Source: Pseudomonas lalkuanensis (GTDB taxonomy: Bacteria > Pseudomonadota > Gammaproteobacteria > Pseudomonadales > Pseudomonadaceae). From it: DNA of 64,000 nucleotides. Where the stretch lies: assembly GCF_008807375.1 (NCBI RefSeq), contig NZ_CP043311.1, positions 3,700,001 to 3,764,000 of the forward strand. The letters are read 5' to 3'. The notes beneath the pieces are model-generated. The model was not told the DNA's origin, did no database searches, and saw only the letters and a program-made list of their open reading frames with translations. The position numbers and the translations under genes were made by a program. Positions 49,318 through 57,121 of this stretch are shown piece by piece (within the stretch, counting starts at the first letter, position 1; every line of letters starts with the position of its first letter).

Positions 49318-49830
49318 GTGCAGCTCGCGAGATTCAATTGCCTCAGATGGTAAATGGCCGGAGCACACGCATTGAAGGGTATGGACTGCAATATGGAACG
49401 CTTCGCGCCAATTGGGGCTATGGTGCGACCCATGACGGCGAGCGTTATGAGGTCCATCTGTGTTGCCGCTGACCGTAAACTCTAGATTTTGATACGAGCG
49501 GTTTCGGCGATTTTTGAGTAAATCCTTTTCCCCACATGTCGTCACCAGCGACACGAAAACAAAACATGTCGGCAGAATCCAAAAACGGCGACACGTTGTG
49601 CATACGGGAAGATTCGATCTGAAGCAGCCGTGGCGCTAAGCAGCATTCATGAGTGCCCCTGGCGGTATGCTCCGGGACCTCCCACCCCTCATGAGAGTGA
49701 AAATATTGCTTCATTTTTTTCTGAAAAATTAAGTAATAGCTCTACCTAAAACACTATCCTAGAGAAAAATGAGAGGGCAGGTGCTATTATTCCTTCATCA
49801 TCATACTTTTTCTGAAAGAATATTTTCCCA
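49318..49830. other. Spacer with direct repeats upstream of hipB1
   Basis: About 510 bp between the divergent dddR and hipB1 genes, AT-rich toward the right. TTTTTCTGAAAAAT (49716-49729) and TTTTTCTGAAAGAAT (49806-49820) are direct repeats 90 bp apart; the second ends 10 bases before the hipB1 ATG. They are candidate HipB operators. No gene seen. Confidence 0.5.
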
Positions 49831-50358
49831 ATGGCAAAGCGCACCGCCCCACTGCTGCCCGGATCTGATCGACTGCTCGCAGAGCTTGGCGAGCGCCTGG
49901 TACTTGCGCGCAAGCGTCGCAAGATCACTGCCAAGCAGATGGCCGAGCGGGCCGGCATGTCTCTGCCGACCCTCAGGTCTCTTGAGCAAGGCAGCGCCGG
50001 CGTGACCCTTGGTGCCTACATGGCCGTGCTGCAGGTCCTGGGGCTGGAAAAAGACATTGCTCAGATAGCTTTGCATGATGAACTTGGTCGCCACCTGCAG
50101 GATGCAGCCCTGTCACCGTCGAGGACGACTGCCAGCAAGAACAAGCCGGCCCCGCCACGCCAGCCCACTTCTCAACGAAGCGCCTCAAAACCGGCTGCGG
50201 GAGAGCTGATCAAGTCGGCAGTCGGTGAGCCCCAGCGTCCTGCGACGAAACGTCTCAAGACCGTTAAGCAAGCCCCCTCCCATGCCAAATCAGCCCGGAA
50301 AAAAGTCGTTACCGGCGCCGACCTGGCAGCTCAGTTGATGGAGGAACTCAATGGCTAG
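49831..50358 (+). CDS. HipB-like XRE antitoxin, first HipBA module
   Basis: A 175-residue protein: an N-terminal Cro/C1-type HTH ([45 protein letters not shown], residues 12-57) followed by a Lys/Ala/Pro/Ser-rich disordered tail about 90 residues long. The final [14 protein letters not shown] segment resembles the peptide that docks antitoxins on HipA. Its stop overlaps hipA1 by 8 bp. It binds DNA to repress the pair and neutralises the kinase. The long basic tail is unusual for HipB, which is normally around 90-110 residues. Confidence 0.82.
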   Translation: MAKRTAPLLPGSDRLLAELGERLVLARKRRKITAKQMAERAGMSLPTLRSLEQGSAGVTLGAYMAVLQVLGLEKDIAQIALHDELGRHLQDAALSPSRTTASKNKPAPPRQPTSQRSASKPAAGELIKSAVGEPQRPATKRLKTVKQAPSHAKSARKKVVTGADLAAQLMEELNG

Positions 50359-51616
50359 CCGGATCCTGGTCTTCGCCGATTGGGTGGGGCTCAATGGCCC
50401 GCAGAGCCTGGGTACCCTGCATTGCCAGCGCACACGCGGTACCGAGCGGTTCGAATTCGAATTCGCCGACTCGGCATTGGCTGGCCTGGCGCAACAAGCA
50501 CTGCTTGATCCGCGGCTCCAGCCCTTCGCAGGGCGCCAGTTCCCCGCCCAGAGCGCCGCCACCTTCGGCATCTTCGCCGACGCCTCGCCTGACCGCTGGG
50601 GACGTTTGCTGATGCGGCGTAGACATGAACGGGATGTACGAGCTGGAGCTGCCGCAGAGGGCTCGAAGCTATTCGAGTCTGACCATCTGCTGGGTGTCCA
50701 CGATAACTTCCGCGTAGGAGCCATACGCTTCAAGACGGATGTGAATGGCCCGTTCCTGGATGACCACCACGACATGGCGGCACCGCCCATGACCAGTATG
50801 CGCGAGCTTGAAGAGGCCTCCAGGCGCTTCGAACAGGGCGAGGACATGAGTGACGGCCGAGACTGGTTGAAGATGCTGATAGCCCCGGGCGGCTCACTGG
50901 GTGGCGCCCGGCCCAAAGCCAGCGTGGTAGATCCGGACAACAGCTTGTGGATCGCCAAGTTCCCCAGCAACAACGACGAACACGATGTCGGCGCCTGGGA
51001 AATGGTGGTCAATATCCTGGCCAACGCCTGCGGCTTGCGCGTGGCGGAAGCCACCGCAGGGAAATATGCCAGCAACCATCACTGCTTCATGGTCAAGCGC
51101 TTCGACCGCACCGCCACGGGCAAGAGATTACACTTCGCCTCTGCCATGACCATGACGGAGCATGTGGATGGCGATGACCACTCAACCGGCGCCAGCTACC
51201 TGGAAATCGCCGAAGTGCTGATACGGCACGGAGCCACGCCAGAAGCTGATCTTCAGGAGCTGTGGAAGCGCATCGTTTTCAACATGCTAGTCAGCAATAC
51301 CGATGACCACTTGCGCAACCATGGTTTTATCCTCGTCCCAGGCAAGGGATGGCAGCTCTCCGCCGCCTACGATATGAATCCGGTGCCCTACTCCGACGGG
51401 CTGAAGCTGAACGTCTCGGAGTCCGACAACGCTCTCGACCTGGACTTGGCTATTTCTGTTGCCGGCTACTTCCGGCTCAAGCAGCAGGAAGCTCTGGAAA
51501 TCATCGGAGACTTTCGCGCGAAGGTTCGACTGCTCTGGCGGCCTGCGGCCAAAAAGCTGGGCATCAGCGCGAAAGAACAGGAAAGAATGGCCTCGGCATT
51601 TCGCCTGGCCGAGTAG
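50351..51616 (+). CDS. HipA-type kinase toxin, first module
   Basis: A 421-residue HipA-like kinase: an N-terminal subdomain ending [19 protein letters not shown], the ATP loop [15 protein letters not shown], a WIAKFPS lysine strand, catalytic [16 protein letters not shown] (Asp and Asn) and metal-binding AYDMNP. HipA kinases phosphorylate tRNA synthetases or other translation targets and arrest growth. It overlaps hipB1. This subfamily ([17 protein letters not shown]) is distinct from the HipA at 52225. It lies inside the segment bounded by the two direct repeats. Confidence 0.88.
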   Translation: MASRILVFADWVGLNGPQSLGTLHCQRTRGTERFEFEFADSALAGLAQQALLDPRLQPFAGRQFPAQSAATFGIFADASPDRWGRLLMRRRHERDVRAGAAAEGSKLFESDHLLGVHDNFRVGAIRFKTDVNGPFLDDHHDMAAPPMTSMRELEEASRRFEQGEDMSDGRDWLKMLIAPGGSLGGARPKASVVDPDNSLWIAKFPSNNDEHDVGAWEMVVNILANACGLRVAEATAGKYASNHHCFMVKRFDRTATGKRLHFASAMTMTEHVDGDDHSTGASYLEIAEVLIRHGATPEADLQELWKRIVFNMLVSNTDDHLRNHGFILVPGKGWQLSAAYDMNPVPYSDGLKLNVSESDNALDLDLAISVAGYFRLKQQEALEIIGDFRAKVRLLWRPAAKKLGISAKEQERMASAFRLAE

Positions 51617-51691
51617 ATCCAGATCACCACTGGATGCCGGCCACCTATGGAGATCGGCGGCGACCTGCTCACCCTCGAGACGGGCTTCGTG

Positions 51692-51790
51692 CAGGTGCAT
51701 GTGTTCTGGAACAGATAACGCAGGCTGGGGGCACCAGGACTAGCCCGGCGCCCTTGTTTTTTGCGCCCCTGTCGATTCGGACACCCGCGC
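51692..51790 (+). repeat. Direct repeat copy B flanking the DMSP/HipBA segment
   Basis: Begins CAGGTGCATGTGTTCTGGAA and ends ATTCGGACACCCGCGC; the partner of 40574-40673. Here the preceding sequence reads in frame MEIGGDLLTLETGFVQVHVF then WNR-stop, so the repeat includes the 3' end of a short coding fragment and its terminator (GGGCACCAGG/CCGGCGCCC then TTGTTTTTT). Copy A carries the same QVHVFWNR-stop, showing a shared origin. Confidence 0.75.
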
Positions 51791-51867
51791 CCCCCCGGGA
51801 AACTAATGCACGGGTGCCGACACCAGACGACCCGCCTGACGCAGTCGCCCTGTGGGGCTGCTGATTC

Positions 51868-52026
51868 AGACCGTTACGGACTTACGTCTTTGCACAAATC
51901 CGCCGATCCGCTTCTACGGATTTACGGATGTGTGGGGAAGCGGATTTACGCTTTTACGGATTTACGGAAATCCGCCGATGCGGTTTTCCGGTTTTGCAGA
52001 AAGCCGTAGATCCGCCAATCCGTAGT
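51868..52026. repeat. Cluster of TTTACGGA and AATCCGCCGAT repeats
   Basis: The stretch has repeated (T)TTACGGATTTACGGA units (about 51920, 51955) and AATCCGCCGATCCG, AATCCGCCGATGCGG and GATCCGCCAATCCG. Arrangement is irregular, with units on both strands. It lies in a 430-bp gene-free region between the two HipBA modules. It could be a recombination or replication-related repeat or an RNA-forming region; I cannot assign it. Confidence 0.5.
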
Positions 52027-52224
52027 GCTGCACGCACGGAGCTCTGTGTGTTTGTGTATCGCGGACGGGCACACGCATAGGTGGGCGTGCTCGGTCGGCG
52101 CCGAGACCTTGCGGGTATCAATCCACGCCGCTCTTACTTTCGCATTCGCCCAGACCTAACCCGACATGATCGAGCGCGCCGGCTGTCGCACGGTGCCCCT
52201 CCCACGTCAACGGAGGACACGGCA

Positions 52225-53556
52225 TCACCTTTTGGCAAGCAATTCAGAGCGGCCAATCAGCTCACGGCTACGTTCGGGTTTGCGCGGTCCAGAGAAGCCG
52301 GCTTCTGCGATAGCAGCATCCAAACCGCGAAAATGCGGGGCTGCTTTGGGGCTGCGCAAGGTCTCCATGCCGACATTCCAGGCATGCACCATGTTTTTGG
52401 CAACATCGCGCCAGGCGGGTTCGTTTTTCGAGGCTTCGATGACCTCTTTTCCAACCTCTACTGCAGACTCGCAAAGCCGCTCGACCATGGACGCGTACTG
52501 GCGTGGTGGGATGCTGAGGACGGCTTTGAAAAACGACTCCAGCGAGCGGCCAGGCGTCCAGGTTTGCCTGCCACCAATGGATAGCCCAGGCGGGTTGTCG
52601 GCGAAACGTGAATAGGCTTGGGTGGTCACCAGGTCATAGACCGGGGTAAAGGTCACATCAGCACGAGAGGTGTAAAACAGGGCGATGTTTTTCGAGTGGC
52701 AGTCGGCATTGCGCACCACGTAGTTGGTCAGCAACTGCCAGCCCAAGTGTTCTCGCTGTGCATTGAGGCAATCTGCGGGGATGTAAGCCCGGGTGGCGTT
52801 CCAAACGCGCTCAGTGGTGGGGGCGTATTTTTCATGTGGCGGCAAGCCCAGTAGCCCACAGGCGTCTTCGACTCCGCAGCGAGGGATGCCTTGTTCGTCC
52901 ACGTCGAAGCGATCCACCACCAGAATCTTGCCGTCCTCAGACATGCGGCATGCTGCGACGGGTACGACATTCAGCCGCTCCAGCACACGCATGGTGTAGA
53001 ACTCGTTGAACCCAAGAAATGGGGTGGTGTCATCGGAGCCTTTGATGATGTGAAACCCAGTGCGCAGGGTCGGCTTTCCTAGTGGCTCCCGATGCTGGGC
53101 TGCATCTGTGGCAATGAATTTTGGTACGACACCCGATACCGCTACCCGAGCGTACTGTCGCACCAGTGCGGCGAATCGTTCGGTAGTGTTTTCCGCCTTG
53201 AGCAGGTGGCTTATCTCTAACGGCGCCATCTCGATGCCAGGCTGAATGCCCTCAGGTGTAACCGAGACTCTGCCGATGCCGGTGCCGCCTACCAGGCCCA
53301 GCAACGATAGATCGGTACCGTCGAGCAGCGGGCCGAACTCCTCACGGATGACGTTCAGCAAATACCCCTCGGGAAGGTTCTGCCGGAAAAATGGAAACAG
53401 ATCGCGGGGCCAGCGCCATGGCTCTTCGCGAACGGGCATTGCCAGGCTGACAAAGTCTTCCAGGGCTGTTCCTGGGAGATATTTCAGGACGTACTCGTCT
53501 CGCTCCCGGTAGAGCTTGGCCACAAGCCTTGAGCGGACATGGACGTCGAGAATCAT
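52225..53556 (-). CDS. HipA-type kinase toxin, second module
   Basis: A 443-residue HipA-like protein with the couple_hipA N-terminus (DVHVRSRLVAKLYRERDEYVLKYLPG, FVSLAMPVREEPW), FFRQNLPEGYLLN, GGTGIGRVSV, a phosphate loop VVPKFIATD, the HIIKGSDD lysine strand, catalytic YVVRNADCHSKNIALFY and metal site PVYDLVTT. The catalytic loop reads NADCHSKN instead of NTDDHLRN, marking a separate subfamily from the first module. It is 2 bp downstream of its HTH partner on the same strand. The C-terminal 60 residues are helical and basic. Confidence 0.87.
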   Translation of the reverse strand: MILDVHVRSRLVAKLYRERDEYVLKYLPGTALEDFVSLAMPVREEPWRWPRDLFPFFRQNLPEGYLLNVIREEFGPLLDGTDLSLLGLVGGTGIGRVSVTPEGIQPGIEMAPLEISHLLKAENTTERFAALVRQYARVAVSGVVPKFIATDAAQHREPLGKPTLRTGFHIIKGSDDTTPFLGFNEFYTMRVLERLNVVPVAACRMSEDGKILVVDRFDVDEQGIPRCGVEDACGLLGLPPHEKYAPTTERVWNATRAYIPADCLNAQREHLGWQLLTNYVVRNADCHSKNIALFYTSRADVTFTPVYDLVTTQAYSRFADNPPGLSIGGRQTWTPGRSLESFFKAVLSIPPRQYASMVERLCESAVEVGKEVIEASKNEPAWRDVAKNMVHAWNVGMETLRSPKAAPHFRGLDAAIAEAGFSGPRKPERSRELIGRSELLAKR

Positions 53557-53558
53557 GG

Positions 53559-53819
53559 TTAACCTCTTCCAGAGCGTTGCTCGTTGAGAATGTCCTCAAC
53601 CGTCCGTTCATGGCCGGCTTTTACCAGCTTCAAGTCAAAGCCTGCTGCTTCCAGAAGGCGAACAAGCGCCGAGACGCTCATATCGCCCTTGGCCAGTGTC
53701 TCCATGCGGGCGACTGTGGAGCGCGATACGCCTGCGCGGCTGGCCAATGCTTCTTGGCTTAGATTCGCGTCACTCCGCGCTTGCTTCAGCATTTCGGCGA
53801 CATCGTATAGAGAGGACAT
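53559..53819 (-). CDS. HipB-like XRE antitoxin, second module
   Basis: An 86-residue compact HTH protein: MLKQARSDANLSQEALASRAGVSRSTVARMETLAKGDMSVSALVRLLEAAGFDLKLV, a Cro/C1-type domain with normal HipB length, and a short C-terminal tail. It precedes hipA2 on the minus strand with a 2-bp gap. Four TGTAGC-N6-GCCACA-like boxes directly upstream (53821-53966) are its presumed operators. Confidence 0.85.
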   Translation of the reverse strand: MSSLYDVAEMLKQARSDANLSQEALASRAGVSRSTVARMETLAKGDMSVSALVRLLEAAGFDLKLVKAGHERTVEDILNEQRSGRG

Positions 53820-53820
53820 T

Positions 53821-53966
53821 TGTAGCTCTTGGGCATCAAAAATAGGAAGTATGCGGGAGAATGTAGCCCTTGAGCCACAGGGCTAGCAATAGGCTGTCAC
53901 GTGAATATGTGTCCCTGAGGCTACAAAATTTCTCGATAGACCGTTTTTTGTAGCATTTGAGCCACA
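53821..53966. promoter_or_regulatory. Four operator-like boxes upstream of hipB2
   Basis: TGTAGCCCTTGAGCCACA (53862-53879), TGTGTCCCTGAGGCTACA (53908-53925, inverted) and TGTAGCATTTGAGCCACA (53949-53966) are near-identical 18-mers. A fourth, weaker copy, TGTAGCTCTTGGGCATCA, starts at 53821 next to the start codon. Spacing is 41, 46 and 41 bp, close to four helical turns, which favours cooperative binding by HipB dimers on one DNA face. Confidence 0.75.
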
Positions 53967-54232
53967 CTAGCCGATGAGTCCAAGAAAGACGCCTCTAGGT
54001 GTTTGGTAAGCCCGGCAGCCGCGATCACTTGCCTTGATCGTGCCGACGCCTGATTAGGCTGTTCTAAAAGACTGTATGGGATAACCTTGCGACACGAATC
54101 AACCATGACGCTGTGAACTGAACGATGGGTTTTGAACAACTAGCTGAGCTGCGTGACCGCCTGGTGAGGTGATTCGAATAGCAGCCAACGGCCGGTTAGC
54201 GACGGCCTCACTTCGACCGTCGCTATGCATGG

Positions 54233-54630
54233 TCAAACCTCTGTCTGTTCCGCCATTTCCAAGGCGTCGTCGACCTCAACTCCTAGGTATCGAACGGTAC
54301 TCTCAAGCTTCGTATGGCCAAGCAGGAGTTGGACTGCCCTCAGATTCTTTGTCCTGCGATAGATCAGCGATGCCTTTGTGCGTCTCATGGTGTGGGTGCC
54401 ATACATCGCTGGATCAAGGCCAATGGATTTCACCCAAGCTTTGACGATTCGTGCGTATTGCCGGGTGGAGAGGTGGTCTGAGGTATGCAGCCGGCTCGGA
54501 AAAAGGCAGTCCTCACTGTGAAGCTGGGCTTGATGTATCCAGATTTCGAGAGCAGCCCTTGTTTGCTCGGTAATCTCAAACTGCACAGGCCGCTGAGTTT
54601 TCTGCTGCATCACGATGGTTCGTGCTGACA
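54233..54630 (-). pseudogene. Truncated phage-type tyrosine recombinase (C-terminal part)
   Basis: About 130 codons read SARTIVMQQKTQRPVQFEIT, then EQTRAALEIWIHQAQLHSED and YGTHTMRRTKASLIYRRTKN-LRAVQLLLGHTKLESTVRYLGVE. The HTMRR box, LLLGHT (the LGH motif) and catalytic Tyr in TVRYLG are present, but the first conserved Arg and the N-terminal DNA-binding half are missing. Homology ends near 54630, where a second integrase fragment begins on the other strand. Confidence 0.75.
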
Positions 54631-54653
54631 CATGCTCACCATGGGCAGCCGGA

Positions 54654-54881
54654 TTCGCTTCGATCCGTGTCCATGACCTGAAGCACACCTTCGGCCGCCG
54701 GCTTCGGGCAGCCGGGGTAACGGAAGAGGACCGGAAGGCTCTACTAGGGCACAAGAACGGCAGCATCACCAGTCACTACTCGGCAGCAGAGCTGGGAAAA
54801 CTGATCGATGAAGCCAACAAGATATCGGCGACGGACTCCCGTGGGCCGGTGCTGACAATACTGAGGAGGAAGGCAGGATGA
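54654..54881 (+). pseudogene. Truncated integrase of a second type (C-terminal part)
   Basis: The plus strand reads SIRVHDLKHTFGRRLRAAGV then TEEDRKALLGHKNGSITSHY and SAAELGKLIDEANKI. The H-x-x-x-H/R box (HDLKHTFGRRL), LLGHK and nucleophile in HYSAAEL mark the catalytic C-terminus of a phage integrase. The upstream two-thirds are missing. It points to a tRNA-like 3' end 72 bp downstream, the usual position of an attachment site. Confidence 0.75.
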
Positions 54882-54912
54882 AGAGTCCCGCAAAAGTCCC
54901 TGAAACGAAAAA

Positions 54913-54935
54913 GGCCAGTCGTTTCCGAACTGGCC
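54913..54935 (+). terminator. Hairpin after the plus-strand integrase fragment
   Basis: GGCCAGT/ACTGGCC arms with a 9-base loop lie 31 bp after the fragment's stop. An A-run precedes the stem, so it may also act on the other strand. Confidence 0.5.
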
Positions 54936-54952
54936 TAAGTCGTTGAAGAATA

Positions 54953-54996
54953 TGGTCGGGACGGAGTGATTCGAACACTCTACCCCTTGCACCCCA
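54953..54996 (-). other. 3' end of a tRNA gene (probable attachment site)
   Basis: On the minus strand GAGTG-TTCGAAT-CACTC forms a T-arm, followed by CGTCCCGACCA ending in CCA. Upstream the sequence GGGGTGCAAGGGGT continues toward an anticodon arm, but the rest of the tRNA body is not recognisable. I interpret it as the 3' half duplicated when an element integrated. The intact integrase at 55187 lies 190 bp away. tRNA identity cannot be told from this end alone. Confidence 0.55.
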
Positions 54997-55186
54997 TACT
55001 CTTATTTTGTGGATTTACATAGATCATCATAGACATCCACGAACAACAGGAAGCCTAGTAATTAAGAGGCTTACAGGCTATTTTACCTTCCCATAGCGTC
55101 CACTATCGTCCACCACCAGCCAAGCGTTTCGGTGGCACAAAAGTGGCACAAAATTCAGAGGCAAAGAATTTTACTAGGGGTAGAGA

Positions 55187-56617
55187 GTGGCCAAGCTGAC
55201 GATCAAGCAACTGGAGGCTTTCACAGCTGAAGATCATGGAAAGGTCTTCCGAGAGGATGGAGGGCTGGTGGCCGAGGTGCGAGCTGGAGTGCGCGGAGTC
55301 ACGGTTCAGTTCAGCTATGAATTCAAACTAGATGGCTCCAGAACTCGAAAGAGGCTGGGCAGCTGGCCGAAGAAAAGCTTGGCGCAAATCCGATCTGAGC
55401 GCGACGAAGCGCGGGCACTCGTCACGAAAGGCTTGCACCCTACCCTTGCCGCCAAAGCAGCCCGGATCGAGGCTCAAGCTGCGATTGCCACCACTATTGC
55501 TGAAGCAGAGCGTGAAGCCGCCGAAAACAAAACAGTGGCTGACCTGTTTGACGAATGGATACGCGATGGCGTCTCCCGCCAGGATGGCAATGCCGAATTG
55601 ATTCGAAGCTTCAAAAAGGACGTGCTCCCCCTCATTGGCAGGAAGCCGCTGCGCAGCCTGACAGAGAAAGATCTGCTCACCGTCCTACGCTCGGTCAAAG
55701 CGCGTGGATTGAACCGTACCGTCGTGATTCGCAGCAAGGACATCGGCCAAATGCTGCGCTGGGGCGAGAAACGCAAGCCATGGCGCAGCCTAATGGCTGA
55801 CGGCAATCCTGCCGACCTGATCGACGTGAGCAAGCTGCTCGACCACGACTATGAAGAACAGCGCGACCGGCTGCTTCCGCCAGATGAGATTCGCGAGCTG
55901 CGCGATATCTTCGAGCGCCTTGAGCGTGACTACGAGGCCTTGCCCGCCGGCCAAAAATACTCAGGTATTCGCCCGGTCAACCTGCGTGTTCAGTGCGCAG
56001 CGTGGATCTGCCTGAGCACGCTTTGCCGAATCGGCGAGCTACTCAAATCTGAATGGCGGCATGTGGATCTGGATAAAGGCACCTGGTTCATTCCAGCCGA
56101 AGCGACCAAAGGCCATAAGGGTAAGCGTCAGGATCACCACGTATTTCTTTCAGCCTTTGCCCTTGAGCAGTTCAAGCGGCTGCACAAAGAAACCAGCCAT
56201 ACACCGTTCTGCTTCCCTAGCAAAGATGGCGATAGCCACGTCGATACCAAGACGGTCAGCAAACTGATCGGAGACCGACAGTGTCGCTTCAAGAACCGCA
56301 GCAAGCCTCTGGCGGGCCGCCATCACGACGACTCGCTGGTGCTGAGCAAGGGCACCAAGGGTGAATGGACACCGCACGACCTGCGACGCACAGGCGCGAC
56401 CATGATGCAGGAGCTCGGCGTCACACTGGAGATCATCGACCGCTGCCAGAACCACCTGCTGGGTGGCTCCAAGGTACGTCGGCATTATCTACACCACGAT
56501 TACGCCAAGGAAAAGACCGAGGCATGGCGGTTGCTGGGCGAGAAGCTGGAGTCGATCCTCAGCGAAGCTGCAGTAGCTGCAGTAGCTGCAGCTCAGCCTC
56601 AGCTTCAGCTTCAGTAG
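55187..56617 (+). CDS. Tyrosine recombinase/integrase (DUF4102 type)
   Basis: A 476-residue genomic-island integrase starting at GTG. It has an N-terminal DUF4102-like arm-binding domain (VQFSYEFKLDGSRTRKRLGSWPKKSLAQIRSERDEARALV), a SAM-like core-binding domain around 110-210, and a catalytic domain with TLCRIGELLKSEW (first Arg), HDLRRTGATMMQELG (H-x-x-R) and HYLHHDY (nucleophile). The last 16 residues (AAVAAVAAAQPQLQLQ) come from short tandem repeats GCAGTA/GCTTCAG and may vary in length. It should move the island to its right. A ParE-like remnant overlaps its end on the other strand. Confidence 0.9.
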   Translation: MAKLTIKQLEAFTAEDHGKVFREDGGLVAEVRAGVRGVTVQFSYEFKLDGSRTRKRLGSWPKKSLAQIRSERDEARALVTKGLHPTLAAKAARIEAQAAIATTIAEAEREAAENKTVADLFDEWIRDGVSRQDGNAELIRSFKKDVLPLIGRKPLRSLTEKDLLTVLRSVKARGLNRTVVIRSKDIGQMLRWGEKRKPWRSLMADGNPADLIDVSKLLDHDYEEQRDRLLPPDEIRELRDIFERLERDYEALPAGQKYSGIRPVNLRVQCAAWICLSTLCRIGELLKSEWRHVDLDKGTWFIPAEATKGHKGKRQDHHVFLSAFALEQFKRLHKETSHTPFCFPSKDGDSHVDTKTVSKLIGDRQCRFKNRSKPLAGRHHDDSLVLSKGTKGEWTPHDLRRTGATMMQELGVTLEIIDRCQNHLLGGSKVRRHYLHHDYAKEKTEAWRLLGEKLESILSEAAVAAVAAAQPQLQLQ

Positions 56618-56800
56618 CCAGCTTCTTTTTGGTGGCGAAAGGCCAAGACATACGCAGTATCGTCTGCGCGCTCATATCGGTAGAGCGAGACGTAACCTGA
56701 GTCACCAAACTCGATGCGTGAACTCACGCAGCTCCTGCAGATCTGAAAATGGACGCCCTACTTCCGGGCTTTCCTCCAATCGAGCGAATTGGGCTCGATT
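56611..56800 (-). pseudogene. Frameshifted ParE/RelE-like toxin remnant
   Basis: Minus-strand frame 1 ends GDSGYVSLYRYERADDTAYV and LAFRHQKEAGY before the stop at 56611; the VYVLAFRHQKEAGY ending is diagnostic of ParE-type toxins. Just upstream, frame 2 reads RFSAGNRAQFARLEESPEVG then RPFSDLQELREF, which is the preceding ParE segment (GRP...ELRE). The two halves are out of frame around 56720 and the N-terminus is not found, so the gene is inactive. It overlaps the integrase 3' end by 7 bp. No antitoxin is visible. Confidence 0.68.
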
Positions 56801-56904
56801 GCCTGCGCTGAACCTAGTTGGGGTACGGACGCTGGATCACATAATCGTGGGCCGCGAAGGTTGTACATCACTGGCGGAACAGCGCTACCTGTAAGGAGAT
56901 AGAG

Positions 56905-57078
56905 ATGAAGCTACTGCTACGCACCTTCGCCGCTGAATTCGTATTTGCCGGCATCCTCGCTGATTGCCTGGCAATGTTGCTGCTGGTGATTCTGATGGTG
57001 CGCTTTCCACCACTGATTCTGGTCGTGGCTATGGCCTTCTGGATCTGCCCAAAAGTACGCAATACAGCTCATTTATGA
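56905..57078 (+). CDS. Small membrane protein, 57 residues
   Basis: AAGGAGATAGAG precedes the ATG closely and gives a strong ribosome binding site. The product is MKLLLRTFAAEFVFAGILAD followed by CLAMLLLVILMVRF and PPLILVVAMAFWICPKVRN: two hydrophobic segments (about 8-31 and 35-48). A strong terminator follows 6 bases after the stop, so it is a complete one-gene unit. I do not recognise the family. It lies between the integrase and the defence operon and may be carried as a cargo gene of the island. Confidence 0.65.
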   Translation: MKLLLRTFAAEFVFAGILADCLAMLLLVILMVRFPPLILVVAMAFWICPKVRNTAHL

Positions 57079-57083
57079 CCAAC

Positions 57084-57110
57084 AAAAAGGGTAGCCGAAG
57101 CTACCCTTTT
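57084..57110. terminator. Bidirectional terminator
   Basis: AAAAA-GGGTAGC-CGAA-GCTACCC-TTTT forms a 7-bp GC stem with flanking A and T runs. It serves both the plus-strand small membrane gene and the minus-strand res gene ending at 57122. Confidence 0.85.
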
Positions 57111-57121
57111 CCGTGATCTAC

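Noticed and set aside
51868..52026. CRISPR array
   Set aside because: Repeat units are short, irregular and in both orientations, with no uniform spacers or cas genes nearby.
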